From Antedon mediterranea (lineage: Eukaryota; Echinodermata; Crinoidea; Comatulida; Antedonidae): DNA of 64,000 bases. The stretch covers positions 22,835,070 through 22,899,069 of the forward strand of contig NC_092671.1 in assembly GCF_964355755.1 (NCBI RefSeq), read 5' to 3'. The notes under the pieces were generated by a model. The model was not told where the DNA came from. It searched no databases and worked only from the letters and a program-made list of their open reading frames with translations. A program made the position numbers and the translations under genes. Below, piece after piece: positions 22,078-34,392 of the stretch; position 1 is the first letter of the stretch, and every line of letters starts with the position of its first letter.

Positions 22078-23671
22078 TTAGTTATCCGCATTCAGCGGAT
22101 AACTCCTTGTAACTGTCCTGTTTCATCTTCTTTTTTTTCTGTATTCTTCTTTCTTTCTGTCATTTTTGTGCAGAGCGTATCTCTAAAACATGTAAACATA
22201 ACATTTCATAACTTTGTCAACATATGGGGATTCGCGTGAAGTTGTGCACCTCTTATTGTGAATGACGTCAGAGTTACGCAACGTGACTTACGCGCGTTTT
22301 TACGTTTTTCGCGTATTTAACATAGATTGAAAACCATATAACAATTTAAATTGAAACTTAACAAAAGTTTTAGTTATATCTTGCGCTAACTGACTGTGTA
22401 AAAAAAATGGCATGTTTTACACGAAGTTACGCGCGCACGCGCGTTTAAAATTTCAAAACGCGAAAAATCAATTTCTAATCCACTTTCTACGCGTTTCATG
22501 TCATTTTGAGCAGGTAAAAAATTCCCACGCGCGCGCATTTTTTTACGCGCGCCGTGCGCACGTAGCGTTGAAAACAATTTTTTTCACGTGATTTATGTTT
22601 TTCCAGCCTTTTGTAGTAATTTTACCAACTTTTACACGATTTTGACTTAAAATTACGTCATACGGGCACGTCGAATTGGATAATTTACGTGGGTTTTTGA
22701 TGAAAAAGTTAAAAAAATTGTTAAAATTTGTCAAAATTATACTTTTTTTTAAACAGTCGTAGTTTCTAAACTAAATGGTGAAATTTATTTTTATTACATA
22801 TTCTGGAAGTTGATGAGTTGTAGATATCGGAACATGCATTAATATGGCTAACCGGACATTGTAACGTCATCGTATGGCCACCCGAATATAAAATATAGAA
22901 TTTTTGTATTTTTCGTCATAGCGCATCACATTTAATAGAGCGCATCTCTACTTATCCGTTTTCAATTTTCACCCCGATTTTGACATTGTCTAGGTCAATC
23001 ACTTATATTTCGCATGAGTTAAAAATATTTTAATTTTTATGACGCCATCATGTCTAAAAATGTAAATAACGTGGGTCACTTATTTTCATCTTTACAGTAA
23101 ATTTCAATCTGTTATAGCTCGTCAGAATAAAACGTGATAATCATGATTAAAACGTTTTCTGGAAGCTATTAGATTGTAGATACAAATTCATGTGAACATT
23201 TTGCTTATCAAATGTTGTGACGTCATCATATGGCCAGTTGAATAAAAAAAGTCGTATTTTCATATTTTGCGTAATAGTTCATCACATTTAAAAGAGCGCG
23301 CATCTATATTTTACGTATCCAAATTTCTTCTACACGTTAATATGTTGTCTCTGAGATAATTTCCTTCCGAAATTGCTATCTTAGTCTTTCATTTTGATAC
23401 CGTCGCCATGTTAAAAATTTGAATAAACGGAGGGTCCCGTAATTTCACCTATTTACACTGTATGTAACATGTATACAGATTATACTGTTTGCACTGTATA
23501 TACTATACGACACAAAATTGACATATTTCAGCACTTACGGCATATCATATTCTTCAGTTCAGGCTATAATGCCATATCTTTTTCCGTGTGCAAAACTCCA
23601 ACGTATGACGCGCACGCGGCGTTTGTGTGGTGCGGATAACTAACTCGTCAAAGTGACGAGTTCAAGTCTAG
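22078..23671 (+). mobile_element. Helitron unit 3
   Basis: 5' hairpin GTTATCCGCATTCAGCGGAT immediately after the previous CTAG; ~1.6 kb non-coding body; 3' hairpin ACTCGTCAAAGTGACGAGT, 8 nt and CTAG at 23668-23671. Contains CpG-rich GTTACGCGCGCACGCGCG near 22430 and TGACGTCA motifs. Short minus-strand frames in the body recur only because the DNA repeats. Confidence 0.8.
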
Positions 23672-25184
23672 TCTTTATCTTCTTTCTTTCTGTAATTTTT
23701 TGTGTCACGCGTATCTGTAAAACTTCCAAACATAACATTTCGTAACTTTCCCAACATATCGTCACTCATATGAAGTTGTGCAGCGAAGCTTTTCAGCATA
23801 TTTACAATTGCGCAACGTGACTACGCTCGATTTTATGAATTTAGCGTTTTAAACATAGGTAAAAAACCGAAAAACGTTTGTAATTGAAACTTTGCAAAAG
23901 TTTAATTTATATCATGCGCTAAATTTCTGTTGAACAAAAATTTCGTGTTTTAAACAAATTTACGCGCGCACGCGCATTTAAAATTTTTAAAATGCGCAAA
24001 ATTGATTTCTAATCAACTTTCTACGTGTTTCATGTCATTTTAAGTATGTCAAAAATTCCCACGCGTGCGCAAATTTTTACGTGTGCGGTGCGCACGTAGC
24101 ATTAAAAACATATATTTTTCGCTTGATTTATGTTTTTCCAGCCTTTTTCTAGTAATTTTACCAACTTTTAAACAATTTCGACTTAAAGTTACGTCATACG
24201 AGCATGTCGAATTGTACAATTTGCGCGCGTTTTGATGAAAAAGTTCAAAAATCCGTCAAAATTATGCCTTTTTTTAAACAGTCGTAATTTCTAAACTACA
24301 CGGTCAACTTTTTGTGGATGACATATTCTGGAAGTTGATTAGTTGTAGATATCGGATCATGTATTAATATGGCTAACCGGACATTATGACGTCATCGTAT
24401 GGCCACGCAAATATAAAATAAAGGATTTTTGTTTCTTTCGTTATAGGTCATCACATTTAATAGAGCGCATCTCCACTTAGCCGTTTTCCATTTTCACCCC
24501 GATTTTGATATTGTCTAGGTCAATCAACTATCTTTCACATGAGTTAAAAATATTTTAATTTTTATGAAGTCATCATGCCTAAAAATTTAAATTACGTGTG
24601 GCATTAATTTCATCTTTACAGTAAATTTTAATCTGTTATAGCTCGTAAGAATAAAATGTGATAATTACGATTAAAACGTTTTCTAGTAGCTATTGGATTG
24701 TAGATAGGAAATCATGTGAAAATTTTGCCAATCGGATGTTGTGACGTCATCATATGACCAGTTAAATAAAAAAAGTTGTAGTTTCATCTTTTGCGTCATA
24801 ATTTATTACATTTAAAAGAGCGTGCATCAATATTTTACGTATTTAAATTTCTTTTACACATTAATATGTTGTTGCCGAGATAATTTCCTTCCAAAATTGC
24901 TATCTAAATGTTTCATTTTGATACCGTCGCCATGTTAAAAATTGGAATAAATGGCGGGTCCAGTCATTTCACCTATTCTACACTGTATGTAATATGTATA
25001 CAGATTATATTGTATACTATATGACACAAAATAACAGAATTCAGCAATAACAACATATCATATTCTTCAGTTCAGGTCATATTGCCATAATCTTTTTCTG
25101 TGTGCAATATTCTAACGTATGTCGTGCACGTGGCCTTTGTCGTGCGGATAACTAACTCGTCAAAGTGACGAGTTACATGTCTAG
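23672..25184 (+). mobile_element. Helitron unit 4
   Basis: Starts TCTTTATCTTC directly after CTAG (5' TC as expected for Helitrons) and lacks the 5' GTTATCCGC hairpin of its neighbours. It ends with the CTCGTCAAAGTGACGAG hairpin and CTAG at 25181-25184. Non-coding. Confidence 0.8.
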
Positions 25185-27161
25185 TTAGGTGATCATTTAG
25201 AATAAAATGATCACCTATTTTTTTTTTTTTTTATTCATACTCATCCAACAGCGAGTAACTCGCCAATTACAGGATGGATAAACTATTTAATAATTTATCG
25301 TGCTTATAAACTAAGTCTCATTTGAGGCTTAGGGAGTGGAGTTGAAAGAGTCATGAGTTACAACCCTGCACTAGGTCAGGATTGAACCCGGGACCTTGGG
25401 ATTGGAAGGCAAGCACGTTAACCACCAAGCTACAGCTCCACTCCTTTAACCACCAAGCTACAGCTCCACTCCTATTGTTATTGTATGAAATCTTTATTTG
25501 GTTATCCGCAACGAAGTTGCAGGATAACCTCTTGTGATTGTACGAAATCATCAACATCAACTTTTTATTAGTTATCCGCACTCAGCGGATAACTCCTTGT
25601 AACTGTCCTGTTTCATCATCTTTTTTTTTTTTTTTCTGTATTATTCTTTCTTTCTGTCATTTTTGTGCAGAGCATATCTCAAAAACGTGTAAAGTTAACA
25701 TTTCATAACTTTGTCAACATATGGGTATTCACCTGAAGTTGTGCTTTGCTATTTTTGAATGACGTCAGAATTGCACAACATGAATTACGCGCGTTTTAAC
25801 GAATTTCGCGTATTTAACATACATCGAAAACCATATAACAATTTAAATTGAAACTTAACAAAAGTTTTAGTTATATCTTGCGCTAACTGACTTTGTAAAA
25901 AAAATGGCATGTTTTACACGAAGTTACGCGCGCACGCGCGTTTAAAATTTCAAAACGCGAAAAATCAATTTTTAATCCACTTTCTACGCGTTTCATGTCA
26001 TTTTGAGCAGGTAAAAAATTCCCACGCGTGCGCATTTTTTTACGCGCGCCGTGCGCACGTAGCGTTGAAAACAATTTTTTTCACGTGATTTATGTTTTTC
26101 CAGCCTTTTGTAGTAATTTTACCAACTTTTAAACGATTTAGACTTAAAATTACGTCATACGGGCACGTCGAATTGGATAATTTACGTGGGTTTTTGATGA
26201 AAAAGGTAAAAAATTCGTAAAAATTTGTCAAAATTATGCCTTTTTTTAAACAGTCGTAATTTCTAAACTAGACGGTCAACTTTTTGTGGATGACATATTC
26301 TTGAAGTTGATGAGGTGTAGATATCGGATCATGTAATAATATGGCTAACCGGACATTGTGACGTCATCGTATGGCCACGCGAATATAAAATATAGGATTT
26401 TTGTATCTTTCATCATAGCGCATGACATTTAATAGAGCGCATCTCCAATTATCTGTTTTCTATTTTTACCCCGATTTTTATATTATCTAGGTCAATCAAC
26501 TATCTTTCGTATGAGTTAAAAATATCTTAATTTTTATGACGTCATCATGTCTAAAAATGTAAATAACGTGGGTAACTTATTTTCGTCTTTACAGTAAATT
26601 TCAATCTGTTATAGCTCGTCAGAATAAAACGTGATAATCATGATTAAAACGTTTTCTGGAAGCTATTGGATTGTAGATACGAATTTATGTAAACATTTTG
26701 CCAATCGGATGTTGTGACGTCATCATATGACCAGTTAAATAAAAAAAGTCGTATTTTCATCTTTTGCGTCATAATTCATCACATTTAAATGAGCGCGCAT
26801 CAATATTTTACATATTTAAATTTCTTCTACACATTAATATGTTGTTGCCGAGATAATTTCCTTCCGAAATTGCTATCTTAGTGTTTCATTTTGATACCGT
26901 CGCTATGTTAAAAATTTTGGAATAAATGGCGGGTCCAGTCATTTCACCTATTCTACACAGTATGTAATATGTATACAGATTATATTGTATATATGATATG
27001 ACACAAAATAACAGAATTCAGCAATAACAACATATCATATTCTTCAGTTCAGGTCATATTGCCACAATCTTTTTCTGTGTGCAATATTCTAACGTATGTC
27101 GTGCACGTGGCCTTTGTCGTGCGGATAACTAACTCGTCAAAGTGACGAGTTACATGTCTAG
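25185..27161 (+). mobile_element. Helitron composite unit 5 (1977-bp tandem unit, copy 1)
   Basis: Order: GGTGATCATTT palindrome, SINE insertion, a TTATCCGCAACG hairpin module, a TTATCCGCACTCAGCGGATA module, Helitron body, 3' hairpin and CTAG at 27158-27161. The next 1977 bases repeat it. Confidence 0.85.
25220..25470 (-). mobile_element. tRNA-derived SINE in composite unit 5
   Basis: Minus-strand head GGAGTGGAGCTGTAGCTTGG then TGGTTAA (A box) and GGTTCAATCCT (B box), ending in a poly-A (T run at 25220-25231). Target duplication CCTATT at 25214-25219 and 25471-25476. The site near 20770 (TCACCTATTGTTATTG) is the unoccupied paralogue. The first ~28 bases of the SINE head are duplicated in tandem. 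Confidence 0.85.
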
Positions 27162-29138
27162 TTAGGTGATCATTTAGAATAAAATGATCACCTATTTTTT
27201 TTTTTTTTTATTCATACTCATCCAACAGCGAGTAACTCGCCAATTACAGGATGGATAAACTATTTAATAATTTATCGTGCTTATAAACTAAGTCTCATTT
27301 GAGGCTTAGGGAGTGGAGTTGAAAGAGTCATGAGTTACAACCCTGCACTAGGTCAGGATTGAACCCGGGACCTTGGGATTGGAAGGCAAGCACGTTAACC
27401 ACCAAGCTACAGCTCCACTCCTTTAACCACCAAGCTACAGCTCCACTCCTATTGTTATTGTATGAAATCTTTATTTGGTTATCCGCAACGAAGTTGCAGG
27501 ATAACCTCTTGTGATTGTACGAAATCATCAACATCAACTTTTTATTAGTTATCCGCACTCAGCGGATAACTCCTTGTAACTGTCCTGTTTCATCATCTTT
27601 TTTTTTTTTTTTCTGTATTATTCTTTCTTTCTGTCATTTTTGTGCAGAGCATATCTCAAAAACGTGTAAAGTTAACATTTCATAACTTTGTCAACATATG
27701 GGTATTCACCTGAAGTTGTGCTTTGCTATTTTTGAATGACGTCAGAATTGCACAACATGAATTACGCGCGTTTTAACGAATTTCGCGTATTTAACATACA
27801 TCGAAAACCATATAACAATTTAAATTGAAACTTAACAAAAGTTTTAGTTATATCTTGCGCTAACTGACTTTGTAAAAAAAATGGCATGTTTTACACGAAG
27901 TTACGCGCGCACGCGCGTTTAAAATTTCAAAACGCGAAAAATCAATTTTTAATCCACTTTCTACGCGTTTCATGTCATTTTGAGCAGGTAAAAAATTCCC
28001 ACGCGTGCGCATTTTTTTACGCGCGCCGTGCGCACGTAGCGTTGAAAACAATTTTTTTCACGTGATTTATGTTTTTCCAGCCTTTTGTAGTAATTTTACC
28101 AACTTTTAAACGATTTAGACTTAAAATTACGTCATACGGGCACGTCGAATTGGATAATTTACGTGGGTTTTTGATGAAAAAGGTAAAAAATTCGTAAAAA
28201 TTTGTCAAAATTATGCCTTTTTTTAAACAGTCGTAATTTCTAAACTAGACGGTCAACTTTTTGTGGATGACATATTCTTGAAGTTGATGAGGTGTAGATA
28301 TCGGATCATGTAATAATATGGCTAACCGGACATTGTGACGTCATCGTATGGCCACGCGAATATAAAATATAGGATTTTTGTATCTTTCATCATAGCGCAT
28401 GACATTTAATAGAGCGCATCTCCAATTATCTGTTTTCTATTTTTACCCCGATTTTTATATTATCTAGGTCAATCAACTATCTTTCGTATGAGTTAAAAAT
28501 ATCTTAATTTTTATGACGTCATCATGTCTAAAAATGTAAATAACGTGGGTAACTTATTTTCGTCTTTACAGTAAATTTCAATCTGTTATAGCTCGTCAGA
28601 ATAAAACGTGATAATCATGATTAAAACGTTTTCTGGAAGCTATTGGATTGTAGATACGAATTTATGTAAACATTTTGCCAATCGGATGTTGTGACGTCAT
28701 CATATGACCAGTTAAATAAAAAAAGTCGTATTTTCATCTTTTGCGTCATAATTCATCACATTTAAATGAGCGCGCATCAATATTTTACATATTTAAATTT
28801 CTTCTACACATTAATATGTTGTTGCCGAGATAATTTCCTTCCGAAATTGCTATCTTAGTGTTTCATTTTGATACCGTCGCTATGTTAAAAATTTTGGAAT
28901 AAATGGCGGGTCCAGTCATTTCACCTATTCTACACAGTATGTAATATGTATACAGATTATATTGTATATATGATATGACACAAAATAACAGAATTCAGCA
29001 ATAACAACATATCATATTCTTCAGTTCAGGTCATATTGCCACAATCTTTTTCTGTGTGCAATATTCTAACGTATGACGTCTACGTGGCCTTTGTCGTGCG
29101 GATAACTAACTCGTCAAAGTGACGAGTTACATGTCTAG
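27162..29138 (+). mobile_element. Helitron composite unit 6 (1977-bp tandem unit, copy 2)
   Basis: Repeats 25185-27161 at offset 1977, including the SINE and its duplicated head. Encoded short frames are identical between copies. Changes were noticed only in the last ~70 bases (GTATGTCGTGCACG versus GTATGACGTCTACG). Ends in CTAG at 29135-29138. Confidence 0.9.
27197..27447 (-). mobile_element. tRNA-derived SINE in composite unit 6
   Basis: Duplicate of the SINE at 25220-25470 with the same CCTATT flanks; it arose by the tandem duplication, not by a second insertion. Confidence 0.85.
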
Positions 29139-31436
29139 TTAGTTATCCGCATTCAGCGGATAACTCCTTGTAACTGTCCTGTGTCTTTTTTTTTTTTTTC
29201 ATTATTCTTCAGTCTTTCTCCCTCACTTTTTGTGCAGAGCGTATCTCTAAAATGGGTAAACATAACATTTCATAACTTTGTCAACATATGGAAATTTACG
29301 TGAAGTTGTGCACCTCCTATTTTTGAATGACGTCAGTGTTGCGCAACATGACTTACGCGCGTTTTTATGAATTTACAGATAATAACATAGATCGAAAACC
29401 ATATAACAATTTAAATTGAAACTTTGCAAAATTTTAATTTATATCAGGCGCTAACTTTCTGTTGAAAAAAAGTTGCGTGTTTTACACAAAGTTACGCGCG
29501 CACGCGCATTTAAAATTTCAAAATGCGCAAAATTAATTTCTAATCAACTTTCTACGCGTTTCATGTCATTTTAAGCATGTAAAAAATTCCCACGCATGCG
29601 CAAATTTGTACGTGTGCGGTGCGCACGTAGCATTAAAAACATATATTTTTCGCGTGATTTATGTTTTTCCAGCCTTTTCTAGTAATTTTACCAACTTTTA
29701 AACAATTTCGACTTAAAGTTACGTCATACGAGCATGTCGAATTGGACAATTTGCGCACGTTTTTGATGAAAAAGTACAAAAATTTGTCAAAATTATGCCT
29801 TTTTTTAAACAATCGTAATTTCTAAACTACACGGTCAACTTTTTGTGGATGACATATTCTGGAAGTTGATGAGTTGTAGATATCAGATCATGTATTAATA
29901 TGGCTAACCGGACATTGTGACGTCATTGTTTCTGTACACTATTTTGTGTAACAATTATCTCAAAAAGTTTAATGTCAATGATTACCAAAATTTCAGAGTA
30001 TCTTTCAAATAATATAACTTAATCCTAATAAGCTTTTCAGCGTGATCACTCATCCGTGACGTCACGTATACGCCATTTTGTGAAATCACATTATCAATCA
30101 TATCTCCATAATTCATTATCACATATTAATGAAAATCACTAGACATAAACTTAAGGGCAAGGTAAAAAATATTAGCAAATAAAAACTCGGGCGTTTCAAG
30201 GTCATGCTCGTGAAATCGCGCGTTGAAATTTTAAAAAGCTCAAAATTTAGTTTTTATCATTTTAGAGCATGAAATAGGCCATTTGCGTGTTTAAAAAAAT
30301 TACTGCGCAAAAACACATTTTTGCGCACGCGATTTTTAAAAAGGGTAAAAAATAAAATTTGATGTATACATCATATTCTACTCACAATCCTTAGTACATT
30401 CTCCGACTTTGAGTCCATTCCGACTTAAAATAACGCTATACGAGCACGTTAAAAATGACAAAATGCGCACATTAATTGTACAAAAGTGCTAAAAATGGTA
30501 AAAAAATAAGGCCTTTTTAAAATGAATATTACTCTTCAGAATGGCAGGTGACCCCCAATTTTTTTAACTTATTATGGAAGCCAATAAGTTGTAGATATAA
30601 ATATATATACATATTAGACGTACAAAATGGTATGACGTCATCAAATGGCCACTTGAATTTAAAAATTAGTAATTATTATCTTTTTGTGTGGGTTATCACA
30701 TTCAATAGAGCGCATCTCCGTTATTTTAGCCCAATTTTTGCACACATTTTAGTACAGTATGTGCTTGCTCAATTAATTATCTTTCTCATAAGTTGTCAAC
30801 ATTTTTATTTTGATGACGTCATCATGCGTAAAAACTTGAATAACCTAGGTCGTGTAATTTCAGCTACACCATACATTTGAATATCTTATAGCTCCTCAGA
30901 ATTAAAGGTGACCTTGAAGATTATAATTTATTATGAAAGCTGATGAAATGTAGATATGAATTCATATAAAAATTAAGCCTATCGGATGTTGTGATGTTAT
31001 CATATGGCCAGTTGAAGTTAAAAAGTAGTTTTTAAATTTCTTTAGTCGAAGTTATACAAATTTCAAAGACCGCGCATTGCGCTTCTACGTGTCAAATTCT
31101 CTTCCAATCCTTATATTTATTTGCTCAATTCATTATCTTTCGAAATTGTCATCTTCGAGTTTATTTTGATAATTACATCATACCAAAAAAGTTGAACTTG
31201 ATGTGTGTCCCATAATTTCACCTATGCTACACTGTATATAGATATACAGTATATACTGTACATTGTATATGGCATATAATAGGCATAACTCAGCAATATA
31301 AGCGTATAATAGGATGGCATACATCAACATTTTCCTATCGTATGTTAACGTACGTACATGTTTAACAAAAATTAATTTCATTAAAATGATAAAAATGATC
31401 ACCTATAATTCGTCAAAGTGACGAATTAAATTCTAG
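29139..31436 (+). mobile_element. Chimeric Helitron: family 1 5' part fused to family 2
   Basis: 29139-29925 follows the family-1 body up to GGACATTGTGACGTCATTG. From about 29926 (TTTCTGTACACTATTTTGTG) the sequence is family 2, which elsewhere begins directly after a CTAG (31437 onward). The switch lies in a short TCATTG/TTGTTT overlap. Ends with ATTCGTCAAAGTGACGAAT and CTAG at 31433-31436. Confidence 0.75.
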
Positions 31437-32940
31437 TCTTTTTATTGTTTCTGTACACTATTTTGTGTAACAATTATCTCAAAAAGTTTAATGTCAATGA
31501 TTACCAAAATTTCAGAGTATCTTTCAAATAATATAACTTAATCCTAATTAGGTTTCCAGCGTGATCACTCATCCGTGACGTCATTTATACGCCATTTTGT
31601 GAAATCACATTATCAATCATATCTCCATAATTCATTATGACATATTAATGAAATTCACTACAGGTAAACTTCAGGTGAGGGTAAAAATATTAGCAAATAA
31701 AAAGTTGCGCCTTTCAAGGTCATGCACGTGAAATCGCGCCTTAAAAATTTAAAACGCGCAAAATTAGGTTTTGATCAATTTAGAGCATGAATTAGGCCAT
31801 TTGCGCGTTTCAAAAAATTAGTGCGCAAAAATGCGTTTTTGTGCGCACGATTCTTAAAATGCGTAAAAAATAAAATTTGATGTATAAATCACATTCTACT
31901 CACAATCCTTAGTACATTCACCAATTTTGAGTCCATTCCGACTTAAAATAACGCTATACGAGCACGTTAAAAATGACAAAATGCGCACACTAATTGTACA
32001 AAAGTGCTAAAAATGGGAAAAAATAAGGACTTTTTAAAATGAATATAACTCTTCAGAATGGCAGGTGACCCCCAATTTTTTTAACTTATTATGGAAGCCA
32101 ATAAGTTGTAGATACAAATGTATATACATATTAGACGTACAAAATGGTATGACGTCATCAAATGGCCACTTGAATTTAAAAATTAGGAATTTTTATCTTT
32201 TTGTGTGGGTTATAACATTCAATAGAGCGCATCTCCGTTATTTGAGCCCGATTTTCGCACAACTTTTAGTATGTACTTGCTCAATTAATTATTCTTCTAA
32301 TGAGTTGTCAACATTTTTATTTTGATGACGTCATCACGCGTAAATAACCTAGGTCGTGTAATTTCAGCTACACAATACATTTGAATATCTTATAGCTCTT
32401 CTGAATTAAAGGTGACCTTGAAGATTATAACTTATTATGAAAGCTGATGAAATGTAGATATGAATTCATATTAAAATTAAGCCTATCGGATGTTGTGATG
32501 TTATCATATGGCCAGTTGAAGTTAAAAAGTAGTTTTTAAATTTCTTTAGTCAAAGTTATACAAATTTCAAAGACTGCGCATTGCTCTTCTACGTGTCAAA
32601 TTTTCTTCCAATCCTTATATTTATTTGCTCAATTCATTATCTTTCGAAATTGTCATCTTCGAGTTTATTTTGAAAATTCCATCATACCAAAAAATTAGAA
32701 CACGATATGAGTCCCGTAATTTCACCTATGCTACACTGTATATAGATATACAGTATATACTGTACATATTGTATGACACATAATAGGTAGAACTCAGCAC
32801 TATAAGTGTATATGGATCATGTCATAGGATGGCGTACATCAACTTTTAAAGATTGTATGTTAACGTACATGCATGTTTAAAAAATGTTAATTTTATTAAA
32901 ATGATAAAAATGATCATTAAAGTGACGAATTAAATTCTAG
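31437..32940 (+). mobile_element. Family-2 Helitron
   Basis: Starts TCTTTTTATTG immediately after CTAG. The body is ~90% like 29926-31436 by eye. The 3' hairpin is degraded on its 5' side (TTAAAGTGACGAATTAAA). CTAG at 32937-32940. Non-coding. Confidence 0.75.
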
Positions 32941-33077
32941 TTTGTTTTTGATGTCATCATACCCAAAAATTACAACATGCTTAACTGTATATAAATATAC
33001 AGTATAAACAGTACTGTATATATTCTATATGACAGATGATTAAGCCTATAGACATATGTGACAAGTTTAAATTCTAG
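32941..33077 (+). mobile_element. Internally deleted Helitron, 137 bp
   Basis: Starts TTTGTTTTTGATGTC after CTAG and jumps to a 3' region like that of family 2 (TACAGTATAAACAGTAC), ending in a degraded hairpin and CTAG at 33074-33077. Confidence 0.55.
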
Positions 33078-33820
33078 TTTTTCGTTATTGGCAGAATCCA
33101 TTAATACAAATTGGGAAAAACTTGGAATTTTCAAATGCAGCTTGAACTGCAAAATTAAATACATTAAATTAAATCGAAAAAAAAATATAGGGAACGTGTA
33201 TTTACTAATAGGATAGGAATAATAAATGTTGTTTTATAAATTATATAATATATATTTTTTTAAGTGCCAATTATGAGTTTGTTTTCATAGGCCTATAAGA
33301 AATAAACCTAATCAAAAATCACCACAACTGATTTATTTACATCAAATACAAAAAGAATGACCAAAACCTAACTATTGCAATGTGGAATTTGTAGGGTCAT
33401 TTCACCCTAAGGTCCCCAATTACTTTTGGACGATCCCCGTCTCAAAAAAAAAATCTTACCGTTCGTTAGGTTACTAGTTGCTGTTTCTTTAGATAAGTAA
33501 CTTGGACTCTTTGTCAGAGACAATCTTGTGTGTGTTGATTTTTTGGCAGTTTTTAGTTTACCTAAAAAAAAAGATTTTCTGTTTAAGTGTATTGTAAGCC
33601 ACAGGTGACAAGCAGTTCAGAAACAATGTGTTACTAAGGAAAAACTGCAACAAATATATTGTTATTGATTTGATATCCAATTTCAGAAATCCTGAAACTC
33701 CTCAGTTACAATTTTGTGTGAATAGTATCTCTGTGATTATTTTATTTGTTATTTATTATGAATTTGATCCAAGTCAACCCTAAAACGTCTCGGCCAAAGT
33801 AAAGTCGGCCCCACGTCAAT
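33078..33820. other. No recognisable feature
   Basis: AT-rich sequence without repeat matches inside the window and without a convincing frame. It may be unique host DNA at the right edge of the Helitron array. Confidence 0.4.
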
Positions 33821-34392
33821 GAATGAAAATGAAAAAGTTCGTCAAAATTATTTTAAAAAATGTTTAAACAGTCATAGATTCTAAACTACGAGGTGAACTT
33901 TTTTTAAATTACACATTCTAGAAGTTGATGAGTTGTAGATATCGGATCATGCATTAATATGGCTAACCGGACATTGTGACGTCATCGTATGGCCACGCGA
34001 ATATAAAATATAGAATTTTTGTATCTTTTGTCATAGCTCATCACATTCAATAAGGCGCATCACGCTTATCCGTATTCCATTTTCTCCAAGATTTTAATAT
34101 TGTCTCGGTCAATCCACTATCTTTTGCACGAGTTAAAATATTTAAATTTTTGATGACGTAAATTAAATTACGTGGGTCATTAATTTCATCTTTACAGTAA
34201 ATTTAATCTGTTATAGTTCGTAAGAATAAAAAGAGATAATCACAATTAAAACGTTTTCTGGAAGTTATTGGATTGTAGATTCGAAATCATGCAAACATTT
34301 TGCCAATCGGGTGTTGTGACGTAATCATATGGCCAGTTGAATAAAAAAAGTTGCATTTTCATCCTTTGCGTCATAGTTTATTACATTTAAAA
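33821..34392 (+). mobile_element. Family-1 Helitron fragment, left part
   Basis: Matches family-1 body (GGATCATGCATTAATATGGC, GCCACGCGAATATAAAATAT). It breaks at element C and resumes at 37382-37427 with AAAGAGCACGCATCAATATT. Confidence 0.75.

Noticed and set aside
22386-28208. Recurrent 63-codon minus-strand frames in the Helitron units
   Set aside because: They sit over the CpG-rich non-coding patches. Two overlap each other in different frames and they recur only because the DNA repeats; no protein family or start context.
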